Part shown: piece by piece, positions 1 through 5,882 of the stretch
Position numbering within the stretch: position 1 is the first letter of the stretch
How the letters are laid out: every line of letters starts with the position of its first letter
From: an uncultured Eubacteriaceae bacterium
GTDB taxonomy: Bacteria; Bacillota; Clostridia; Eubacteriales; UBA1433
Length of the DNA: 10,988 nt
NCBI GenBank assembly: GCA_937880125.1
Contig: CALFLU010000047.1
Location: 1-10,988 of the forward strand
Reading direction: 5' to 3'
Notes under the pieces: generated by a model
Databases searched by the model: none
What the model saw: the letters and a program-made list of their open reading frames with translations, nothing else
What the model was told of the DNA's origin: nothing
Position numbers and translations under genes: made by a program

Positions 1-179
1 AGCCCTCCCATGTGATTAATGCATTGCATGTGGACGACGAATTTATTCACGGCACGATGCGGCTAACAATAGGCAGGCACACGACAAAAGAAGATATTGA
101 CTATACAGCGGAAAAAATAAACGAAGTGGTGAAGAGGCTACGTGCCATGTCGCCATTATACAAAGACAGGAGAAGATAA
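1..179 (+). CDS. nifS: Cysteine desulfurase, NifS/IscS class V aminotransferase (C-terminal fragment)
   Basis: Only the last 58 residues are in the window (frame starting at base 3, stop TAA 177-179). They contain the hallmark C-terminal segment of NifS/IscS: SHVINAL near the start, then GTMRLTIGRHTTKEDID, followed by a helix ending in RRR. In the family this region follows the active-site Cys loop and carries the Arg that binds the substrate carboxylate. The enzyme is PLP-dependent and converts cysteine to alanine plus an enzyme-bound persulfide used for Fe-S clusters and tRNA thiolation. The lysine that binds PLP and the catalytic Cys lie upstream of the window. The next gene, an IscU-like scaffold, starts 4 bases after the stop, which supports an Fe-S assembly role over a purely tRNA-thiolation role. 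Confidence 0.9.
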   Translation, partial: PSHVINALHVDDEFIHGTMRLTIGRHTTKEDIDYTAEKINEVVKRLRAMSPLYKDRRR

Positions 180-183
180 AAAA

Positions 184-567
184 ATGGAGTACACAAATGC
201 AGTTTTAGATCATTTCAGAAATCCGCGCAACGTGGGGGAGCTGGAAGGCGCAAACGCCATTGGCAAAGTGGGCAGCCCTTCTTGCGGAGATAAGATGGAG
301 ATGTATTTAAAAATCGAAGACGGCATCATCAAAGATGCAAAATTTATGACATTCGGCTGTGCGGCGGCAATTTCTTCAAGCAGCGTGGCAACAGAACTGT
401 TGAAAGGCTTGACCATTGAAGAGGCGCTGCAGTTGACAAACCAGCGTGTGGTTGAAGAACTGGGCGGGCTGCCGGAAGCAAAGATTCACTGTTCTGTAAT
501 GGTGGAAGAGGCTGTAAAGGCTGCTTTGGAAGACTACGAAGAAAGAAAGAAGCAAGGCAAAGCATAA
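184..567 (+). CDS. nifU: Fe-S cluster assembly scaffold, NifU N-terminal/IscU type
   Basis: This 127-residue cytosolic scaffold receives sulfur from the cysteine desulfurase and assembles a [2Fe-2S] cluster. The three cluster Cys are present: C34 in GSPSCGD, C59 in FGCAAAISSSS and C103 in IHCSVMVEEA, with D36 and H102 in their usual places. The length matches stand-alone IscU/NifU-N. The C-terminal Nfu domain and central ferredoxin domain of full NifU are absent. The ATG at 184 is chosen because homology begins at MEYTNAVLDHFRNP. An in-frame ATG at 142 lies inside the upstream nifS gene and would add 14 unrelated residues. AGGAGA at 168-173 is a ribosome binding site with a somewhat long spacer. 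In many Clostridia a nifS-nifU pair is followed by mnmA; here a promoter and carD follow instead. Confidence 0.95.
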   Translation: MEYTNAVLDHFRNPRNVGELEGANAIGKVGSPSCGDKMEMYLKIEDGIIKDAKFMTFGCAAAISSSSVATELLKGLTIEEALQLTNQRVVEELGGLPEAKIHCSVMVEEAVKAALEDYEERKKQGKA

Positions 568-704
568 AAAGGCGGTTGTGACAAAAGCCGGCGTGACAGA
601 ATGTATCCATCATCGGCTCTTTGATAATGGAATAATTTGCGGCTGTTGCGAGTTGAAGGCGAAACAAAAAAACATTCTTGCAGCAGGGTTTCTTTTCGAT
701 AGGG

Positions 705-723
705 TTTTGACTATTCGTCAAAA
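705..723. promoter_or_regulatory. Inverted repeat (candidate operator) over the carD -35 box
   Basis: TTTTGAC (705-711), a 5-base centre TATTC (712-716) and GTCAAAA (717-723) form a perfect 7+7 bp inverted repeat. It covers the whole -35 hexamer of the carD promoter, so a bound dimer should block RNA polymerase. I do not recognise it as a standard box of a named regulator. The operator role is inferred from symmetry and position. Confidence 0.5.
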
Positions 724-735
724 TTGTATTATAAT
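707..735 (+). promoter_or_regulatory. Sigma-A type promoter of the carD-mrnC operon
   Basis: The -35 box TTGACT (707-712) and the -10 box TATAAT (730-735) are separated by exactly 17 bases. The expected start of transcription is near 742, about 20 bases before the carD ATG at 764. It is one of the two best promoter matches in the window and lies in the only sizeable gap upstream of the nine-gene run. Confidence 0.85.
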
Positions 736-763
736 AATTTAATACAGAAAAGAGGCTGTTGAG

Positions 764-1219
764 ATGTTTAAAATAGGTGAAAATGTGGTTCACCCGCTGT
801 ATGGAGCGGGGATCATCATTGATTTGAACGCAGAAAATATGTATGAGCTGGAATTGGATAACGGAAAAATGACGATGTTTGTCCCAAGTGATACGGTTGA
901 GCAAGTGGGGATCAGACACGTTTATTCTGCTGCGCAAATTGATGCGCTGTTAAAAACATTGCAAGCCAACGGGGAGCCGATCGACCCAAACTGGTCAAAA
1001 CGCTATAAAGATAACATGGAAAAGATCAAAAGCGGAGATTTGTCGCTTGTGGCACAAGTGGTCAGAGACCTCATCAGAATCGAACGCATAAAAGGACTGT
1101 CAACCGGCGAAAAAAGAATGCTGAACAGTGCGAAAAAAATTCTGGTCAGTGAAATTGCTTGTGTGAAATGTGTCGGCGAAAAAGAAGCCGAAACAGTGAT
1201 ATATGATGTTGTAAAATGA
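764..1219 (+). CDS. carD: CarD/CdnL-family RNA polymerase-binding transcription factor
   Basis: CarD/CdnL proteins bind the RNA polymerase beta subunit and stabilise open complexes, mainly at rRNA and housekeeping promoters. The N-terminal domain (about residues 1-55) begins MFKIGENVVHPLYGAG, the family's usual opening, and continues to FVPSDTVEQVGIR. The helical C-terminal domain has the conserved NWSKRYKDNMEKIKSGD stretch, then VAQVVRDL, and GLSTGEKRMLNSAKKIL near the end. The RNA-polymerase-interacting domain is shorter than usual: about 25 residues separate GAG from FVP, where common clostridial versions have about 32. AAAGAGG at 748-755 gives a good ribosome binding site 8 bases before the ATG. 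It is first in the operon, behind a strong promoter and a possible operator. yacL starts 28 bases after its stop. Confidence 0.93.
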   Translation: MFKIGENVVHPLYGAGIIIDLNAENMYELELDNGKMTMFVPSDTVEQVGIRHVYSAAQIDALLKTLQANGEPIDPNWSKRYKDNMEKIKSGDLSLVAQVVRDLIRIERIKGLSTGEKRMLNSAKKILVSEIACVKCVGEKEAETVIYDVVK

Positions 1220-1247
1220 GAAGAAAGGCACAGGACGGGGGGATACT

Positions 1248-2348
1248 TTGAAGTCGGTAGCCAAGTTTTTCATAGTGATCGTTGGGATGGTAATCGGCTA
1301 TCAATCAAGTTATTTTTTATTTGAAAATGGCATTATTGATCGTCTGTTCAATATTCGAGTCCTCAGCCCTGCAAATTATATAGCGAGCTCTGTTTTTGCT
1401 GTCGTCTGCGGCATTCTTCTTTTAATTTTGATGCCCTATATTATGGGTTCTTTCAATAAGTTTTCGTCAAATCAAATCAAGCGGTTGCGAAACTATTCCA
1501 CATGGGACCTGGTTTTAGGCATTATCGGCCTGATTGTGGGGTTGGTTATTGCGTTGCTTTTGAGCATATTGATCAACAATTTAGTGATCCCGGACTTATT
1601 TAAAAATATTTTATCCATTGTGGTGTATGTTGCCCTTGCCTATATGGGCACAACCCTGGCGCTGACCAAGCGCAGCGAAATACAAGGGATGTTTCGCTTT
1701 ATCGGCGAAAGCAAAGACAAAGAAAAAGAAACAAAAAAAGGCAAGCAAAGCCAGGAAACCGGCTTAAAAATATTGGATACATCCGCCATTATCGACGGAC
1801 GCATCCTAGATATCTTTAAAAGCGGATTTGTAGACGGAACCATTGTGGTTCCTGAGTTTGTGCTCACCGAGCTCAGACACGTGGCGGATTCGGCAGATGA
1901 CTTAAAACGACAACGAGGCAGGCGGGGATTGGACATATTAAACAGGCTGCAGTCGGAGTTGCGCATTGAAGTGAAGGTGGTTGACAAAGATTATGATCAC
2001 ATTGACGAAGTAGACGCAAAATTAGTGAAGCTGGCGTTTGATATGGGCGCAAAAATTGTAACAAATGATTTTAACCTGAACAAAATTGCTCAGTTCCAAG
2101 GGGTTAGTGTGCTGAATGTAAATGAATTGGCCAACGCCGTAAAAACAGTACTGCTCCCCGGCGAAGAGATGGAAATATTGATCCTCAAAGAGGGAAAAGA
2201 AAGCAACCAGGGTGTGGGCTATTTGGATGATGGAACAATGATTGTGGTACAGGGCGGAAAACGCTATATAGGTGAAAACAAATCCATTATGGTTACAAGC
2301 GTGCTGCAAACCGCAGCGGGCAAGATGGTTTTTGCAAAACCGAAATAA
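1248..2348 (+). CDS. yacL: YacL-like membrane protein with PIN and TRAM domains
   Basis: This 366-residue protein has the same layout as Bacillus YacL. About four membrane helices lie at roughly residues 6-24, 43-66, 87-112 and 119-137. A charged Lys/Glu-rich linker (about 152-172) leads to a cytoplasmic PIN domain starting ILDTSAIIDGR, and a C-terminal TRAM domain covers about 300-366. The acidic residues expected of a PIN nuclease are visible: D177, E208 in VLTEL, D256 and D274 in TNDFN. PIN domains are metal-dependent RNases, and TRAM is an RNA-binding fold, so membrane-linked RNA cleavage is plausible. The cellular substrate is not established to my knowledge. The start codon is TTG, supported by GGGGGGA at 1237-1243 with a 4-base gap. 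The carD-yacL-ispD order is common in Clostridia. Confidence 0.9.
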   Translation: MKSVAKFFIVIVGMVIGYQSSYFLFENGIIDRLFNIRVLSPANYIASSVFAVVCGILLLILMPYIMGSFNKFSSNQIKRLRNYSTWDLVLGIIGLIVGLVIALLLSILINNLVIPDLFKNILSIVVYVALAYMGTTLALTKRSEIQGMFRFIGESKDKEKETKKGKQSQETGLKILDTSAIIDGRILDIFKSGFVDGTIVVPEFVLTELRHVADSADDLKRQRGRRGLDILNRLQSELRIEVKVVDKDYDHIDEVDAKLVKLAFDMGAKIVTNDFNLNKIAQFQGVSVLNVNELANAVKTVLLPGEEMEILILKEGKESNQGVGYLDDGTMIVVQGGKRYIGENKSIMVTSVLQTAAGKMVFAKPK

Positions 2349-2372
2349 TTGAGATGATTTTGTGTCAATCTA

Positions 2373-2381
2373 TGGTATGAT
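2373..2381 (+). promoter_or_regulatory. Possible extended -10 promoter before ispD
   Basis: TGGTATGAT matches the extended -10 pattern TGnTATAAT with one mismatch. No good -35 box lies at 16-18 bases. Transcription would start near 2388, almost exactly at the ispD ATG (2389), giving a leaderless or nearly leaderless mRNA. It may be a chance match, since the gap after yacL is only 40 bases. Confidence 0.25.
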
Positions 2382-2388
2382 AGAAATT

Positions 2389-3087
2389 ATGAAAAAAAAG
2401 CATATTACGGCAATTATTGCCGCAGGCGGCACGGGACAAAGGCTGTCTGATCGATTAAGCAAGCAATATTTGCCGATTAACAAAAAACCGATTTTGATAT
2501 ATAGCATTGAAAAATTTGCATTACATGGTAAAATTGATAATGTTATTGTAGTTGTTCCGAAACAGGAAATGCAAAGAAGTCGCACATTAATAGAACAACA
2601 CATTGGCAAAACAGCAAAAAACATTTTATTGGTACCGGGTGGTCAAACAAGGCAGCAGTCGGTATTCAGTGGACTGAAAAGCTGCGAAAGTCAGACACAA
2701 ATTGTGTTGATACACGACGGGGCAAGACCCTTTGTCACGGACCGGATGATTGATGAGTGTATTCATGAAATGGAAAACTATCGGGCATGCAGCGTGGGTG
2801 TAGCGGCAATCAACACCATCAAGCAAACGGATGCTGCAGGCAGAGTGATTCAGACGTTTGACAGAAAGAGTTTGTGGGAAGTGCAAACGCCGCAATGTTT
2901 TCATTTTCCGATGATTTATGACTTACATAAAACTGCGCAAGAAAATGGTATTTCAGTTACGGACGATTGCAGTTTGGCTGAAATTTATGATATAGATGTA
3001 AAAATGATTAAAGGAAGTTACGAAAATATTAAAATTACGGTCGCACGAGACCTGTTTACTGCACAAGGTATCATAAAAACGAAGTAG
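2389..3087 (+). CDS. ispD: 2-C-methyl-D-erythritol 4-phosphate cytidylyltransferase
   Basis: IspD couples MEP with CTP to make CDP-methylerythritol, the third step of the MEP isoprenoid pathway. The nucleotide-binding start AIIAAGGTGQRL carries the expected Arg (R18) and is followed by K25 in SKQYLPI. HDGARPF (from residue 109), INTIKQTD, TPQCF and TDDCSLAE (D192, D193) complete the signature. The length of 232 residues is typical. I chose ATG 2389 because homology starts at MKKKHITAIIAAGG. In-frame GTG 2362 and ATG 2377 would add 9 or 4 unrelated residues, and none of the three has a strong ribosome binding site. The gene is visibly more AT-rich than its neighbours (18 G/C in 60 bases at 2521-2580). 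ispF lies 2.3 kb downstream, separated by three unrelated genes. Confidence 0.95.
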   Translation: MKKKHITAIIAAGGTGQRLSDRLSKQYLPINKKPILIYSIEKFALHGKIDNVIVVVPKQEMQRSRTLIEQHIGKTAKNILLVPGGQTRQQSVFSGLKSCESQTQIVLIHDGARPFVTDRMIDECIHEMENYRACSVGVAAINTIKQTDAAGRVIQTFDRKSLWEVQTPQCFHFPMIYDLHKTAQENGISVTDDCSLAEIYDIDVKMIKGSYENIKITVARDLFTAQGIIKTK

Positions 3088-3102
3088 AGCGAGGTTGATG
3101 CA

Positions 3103-4068
3103 ATGAGCTTAACAAATGAAAAAACAATCAATATGTATACAAAAATGGTAACTGCCAGGCTGATGGAAGAGATGATCGGGGAGTTGTTTGCCGAAGGCAT
3201 GCTTCACGGGACAACACATCTTGGCATTGGCCAAGAGGCATCCGCTATTGCAGCATGCATGACCCTTCAGGAAGGTGACAAAATTACGTTGACACATCGC
3301 AACCATGTGGGGTGTATCGGCATTGGCATGGAACTGAAATATATTATGGCGGAAATGTTTGGTAAAGAAACAGGAGCCTGCTCGGGATTTGGCGGGAGCA
3401 TGCACTTGGTGGATGTGGAAAAAGGAAACCTGGGTGCCAACGGCATTGTCGGCGGCGGCTTGGGCATTGCCACAGGGGCGGCACTGAAAATGAAATACAA
3501 AAAAGACAACAATGTTGTGCTGTGCTTTTTGGGCGACGGTGCCACCAATGAAGGACTGTTTCACGAAGCTATGAATTTGGCAAGTATTTGGAAACTGCCT
3601 GTGGTGTTTTATGTTGAAAACAACGGTTATGCGGTGTCGATGCCCACGGAGCGAAGCATGAACATTCGCGATATCGAAAAACGCGCGGAAGGCTATGGCA
3701 TGCGTTCGATTATTCTTGACGGAAACAATGCAATCGATGTATATAACATGACATTTTCGGCGGTGCAGTATGTCAGAGAAGGCAACGGACCCATGTTGAT
3801 AGAAAGCAAAACATATCGCATCAGCGGGCATTCGAGAAACGACACGGAACAGCGCTATAGAGACAGTCAGGAAGTAGAACAATGGAGCGCAAAATGTCCG
3901 ATAAAACGGCTGGAAGAATATATGTTGAAAAACAACATCGCAGATGAAGAAATGTTGAAAGATATCAATGCGCAAGTAACACAAGAGTTGAAAGAAGCCA
4001 TTTTGTTTTCACAAAACAGCATTGAGCCGGATGTTGAAGATTTGCAAAGATATGTTTATGCGAAATGA
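3103..4068 (+). CDS. acoA: ThDP-dependent 2-oxoacid/acetoin dehydrogenase E1, alpha subunit
   Basis: This 321-residue protein is the E1-alpha half of a pyruvate/acetoin/branched-chain dehydrogenase. The thiamine-diphosphate motif is intact, running from GDG (144-146) to NN (173-174) with the standard spacing, followed by GYAVSMPT. The THLGIGQEA stretch near residue 38 and GHSRND with H243 in the active-site loop fit the AcoA/PdhA family. The form GHSR-D is closer to acetoin-type enzymes than to the GHSMSDP of PDH. GAGG at 3091-3094 is a good ribosome binding site. The beta subunit starts 10 bases downstream, so a heterotetramer is expected. No lipoyl E2 or E3 gene is present in the window, and the flanking genes are ispD and (two genes on) ispF. 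The physiological substrate cannot be read from the sequence; the gene symbol is the nearest family name. Confidence 0.88.
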   Translation: MSLTNEKTINMYTKMVTARLMEEMIGELFAEGMLHGTTHLGIGQEASAIAACMTLQEGDKITLTHRNHVGCIGIGMELKYIMAEMFGKETGACSGFGGSMHLVDVEKGNLGANGIVGGGLGIATGAALKMKYKKDNNVVLCFLGDGATNEGLFHEAMNLASIWKLPVVFYVENNGYAVSMPTERSMNIRDIEKRAEGYGMRSIILDGNNAIDVYNMTFSAVQYVREGNGPMLIESKTYRISGHSRNDTEQRYRDSQEVEQWSAKCPIKRLEEYMLKNNIADEEMLKDINAQVTQELKEAILFSQNSIEPDVEDLQRYVYAK

Positions 4069-4078
4069 GGGATGAGAA

Positions 4079-5056
4079 ATGAAAGAAATTACATATAAAG
4101 AAGCGTTGCGCGAAGCTCTTTCCGAAGAGATGACAAGAGATGAAAATGTGATTTTGATGGGCGAAGACATCGGCCTGTATGGCGGAAACTTTCAGGTGAC
4201 ACAAGATTTGGTGTTGCAATTCGGCGAAGAGAGAGTCATGGATACCCCTTTGAGCGAGGCGGTTATTGCAGGCTGTGCCACAGGGGCGGCCATGTCGGGA
4301 TTGCGCCCGGTGGTTGAAGTGATGTTTTCGGACTTTGTTACATTGATGATGGACAACTTGGTCAATCAAGCAGCCAAGCAGTCTTTTATGTCTGCGGGCA
4401 AAGTCAGCGTGCCGTTGGTGGTGCGCCTGCCTGTCGGTTGCGGCACAGGTGCCGCAGCACAGCACTCGCAAAGTTTGGAAGCCTGGATGTGTCATGTGCC
4501 GGGGCTTAAAGTGGTCTTTCCTTCAAACCCCTATGAGGCAAAAGGGTTGATGAAAGCGGCGATTCGTGACAACAATCCGATTATTTTCTGTGAACATAAA
4601 ATGCTGTATAATGCAGTGGGCAACGTGCCCGAAGACGACTATGTCATTCAAATCGGACAGGCAAATGTCATGAAAAAAGGTGCGCATTTATCGATTATTA
4701 CCTACGGCTACTCTGTGCAAAAATGTTTGCAGGCAGCCATGCAGTTAAAAACAAGAGGTATTGATGCGGAAATCATCGATTTGCGTACGCTGTTGCCTTT
4801 GGATGAAAAAACCATTATTGATTCCGTGAAAAAAACCGGTCGCGCTTTGATTGTTCATGACGCTGTGAGAACAGGTGGTGTGGGCGGAGAAATTGCGGCA
4901 TTGATAGCAGAAAAAGCATTCCCTTATCTCAAAGCGCCGGTGGTGCGCTTGGCAGGCAAAGATGTGCCCATTCCCTTTAATAAAAAGCTGGAGCAGGCCG
5001 CGGTTCCGCAAGTTGCAGACATTAAAAAAGCGGCAGAAAGACTGATGAGAAAGTAA
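4079..5056 (+). CDS. acoB: ThDP-dependent 2-oxoacid/acetoin dehydrogenase E1, beta subunit
   Basis: This 325-residue partner of the preceding alpha subunit has normal length for the family. The N-terminal pyrimidine-binding domain begins ITYKEALREAL and has MGEDIGLYGG. The ThDP-activating glutamate is E60 in DTPLSEAVIAG, and the conserved active-site histidine is H129 in AAAQHSQS. The C-terminal transketolase domain follows from about residue 205, with IDLRTLLPLDEKTI and the closing VRLAGKDVPIPFNKKLE. All expected catalytic residues are visible, so the alpha/beta pair should be active. AGGGATGAG before the ATG serves as ribosome binding site. The spacing from the alpha gene is 10 bases. It could be acetoin or pyruvate dehydrogenase E1 whose E2/E3 are encoded elsewhere, or a free-standing ThDP enzyme. 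Confidence 0.9.
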   Translation: MKEITYKEALREALSEEMTRDENVILMGEDIGLYGGNFQVTQDLVLQFGEERVMDTPLSEAVIAGCATGAAMSGLRPVVEVMFSDFVTLMMDNLVNQAAKQSFMSAGKVSVPLVVRLPVGCGTGAAAQHSQSLEAWMCHVPGLKVVFPSNPYEAKGLMKAAIRDNNPIIFCEHKMLYNAVGNVPEDDYVIQIGQANVMKKGAHLSIITYGYSVQKCLQAAMQLKTRGIDAEIIDLRTLLPLDEKTIIDSVKKTGRALIVHDAVRTGGVGGEIAALIAEKAFPYLKAPVVRLAGKDVPIPFNKKLEQAAVPQVADIKKAAERLMRK

Positions 5057-5068
5057 GTGAGCCTTGCA

Positions 5069-5380
5069 ATGAAACAAGTAATGAAGGTGGATTTGCTGTG
5101 CAACACCTGCAATGAAGAAACACCCCATACAATAACATATAACGACAATATTATTGAGCAAATTGTCTGTGATTGCTGCCACTATGGCATTGTAGTCGAT
5201 GTTGAAAAAATAAAACAGAACGCCGGAACTGACTTAGTCAAACGGGTGGTTACCAAACCTGCACGAATGACAGAGGAGATAAAAAAAGATTTGGGACTGT
5301 TTTTGAAAAGTATGCCTGTGCGCATTTTGTCCAAACCCTATCGCATGATGACAGAACACAAAAAAGGCCATGAAGAGTGA
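5069..5380 (+). CDS. Small zinc-ribbon protein of unknown function
   Basis: This is a 103-residue basic protein. The N-terminal part carries C11-x2-C14 and C34-x2-C37 (CNTC and CDCC) separated by about 19 residues, a zinc-ribbon pattern, with ETPHTITY between the knuckles. The second half is cysteine-free and rich in Lys, Arg and Pro, with TKPARMTEEIKKDL followed by FLKSMPVRILSKPYRMMTE. From memory, similar short zinc-ribbon proteins occur in Clostridia under the uninformative name 'bh protein'; I cannot verify this here, and I know of no assigned function. ATG 5069 is preferred, with AAGTGAG at 5055-5061. GTG 5057, directly after the acoB stop, and ATG 5081 are alternatives. It sits between E1-beta and ispF, and its 3' end touches the start of ispF, so it is translated as part of the operon. 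Confidence 0.8.
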   Translation: MKQVMKVDLLCNTCNEETPHTITYNDNIIEQIVCDCCHYGIVVDVEKIKQNAGTDLVKRVVTKPARMTEEIKKDLGLFLKSMPVRILSKPYRMMTEHKKGHEE

Positions 5381-5381
5381 T

Positions 5382-5882
5382 ATGCGTATCGGAATCGGCT
5401 ATGATGCACATCAATTGACGGAAAATGAAACATTGATTTTGGGCGGGGTAAACATTGCGCACGCAAAGGGTTTGGCGGGTCATTCGGATGCCGACGTGCT
5501 GGTACATGCCATTATGGACGCTTTGCTGGGGGCACTTGCATTGCAAGATATCGGCAAACATTTTCCGGATCAAGAAGAACAATATAAAAATGCAAGAAGC
5601 ATAGACCTGTTGAGGCAGGTCTACCGTTTTATTCATGAGGCGGGATACGAAGTGGTCAATATTGACAGCACCATTGTTGCACAAAAACCACGACTGGCAG
5701 ACTACATGGACGAAATGCGAAAAAATATTGCACAGAGCTTGCATACCGCAGTGGAAAATGTTTCCGTTAAGGCCACCACAGAAGAGCAAATGGGCTTTAC
5801 CGGACGAGAAGAGGGTATCAGTGCACAGGCGGTGTGCCTGCTGAAAAAATTCGAAAAAAAGACAGGGGACGAAAAGAAATGA
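5382..5882 (+). CDS. ispF: 2-C-methyl-D-erythritol 2,4-cyclodiphosphate synthase
   Basis: IspF cyclises CDP-ME 2-phosphate to MEcPP with loss of CMP, the fifth step of the MEP pathway. The metal ligands D8 and H10 (GIGYDAHQL) and H42 (GHSDADVLVHAIMDALLGA) are present. DIGKHFPD, the NIDSTIVAQKPRL strand and the NVSVKATTEEQMGFTGREEG block that binds the cytidine and diphosphate also fit. The 166 residues include a short Lys-rich tail (KKFEKKTGDEKK) beyond the usual end. ATG 5382 is chosen because MRIGIGYDAH is the normal family start, with GAAGAG just before it. ATG 5370 would add four residues and overlap the zinc-ribbon gene. The last codons overlap cysS by 4 bases (ATGA). Active enzymes are homotrimers in the cytosol. 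Confidence 0.95.
   Translation: MRIGIGYDAHQLTENETLILGGVNIAHAKGLAGHSDADVLVHAIMDALLGALALQDIGKHFPDQEEQYKNARSIDLLRQVYRFIHEAGYEVVNIDSTIVAQKPRLADYMDEMRKNIAQSLHTAVENVSVKATTEEQMGFTGREEGISAQAVCLLKKFEKKTGDEKK

Noticed and set aside
142..183. N-terminal extension of the IscU-like protein
   Set aside because: It lies within the nifS coding end in another frame, adds 14 non-homologous residues, and the ATG at 184 has its own AGGAGA.
583..622. Weak hairpin AGCCG/CGGCT after nifU as a terminator
   Set aside because: The stem is only 5 bp with a 23-base loop and a bulge, and there is no run of T after it.
344..937. Minus-strand open frame spanning nifU, the gap and the start of carD
   Set aside because: Its translation has no recognisable domain, it crosses two conserved genes in antisense, and it would read through the carD promoter.
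3109..3984. Long open frame on the minus strand opposite the E1-alpha gene
   Set aside because: It reads as Phe/His/Cys-rich sequence with no recognisable motif, it covers a well-supported gene, and I see no promoter or ribosome binding site for it. It is a shadow of + strand codon use.
5834..5878. N-terminal extension of CysRS from an upstream ATG
   Set aside because: The 15 added residues are out-of-frame ispF sequence, the family starts at the later ATG, and a good ribosome binding site lies before 5879.
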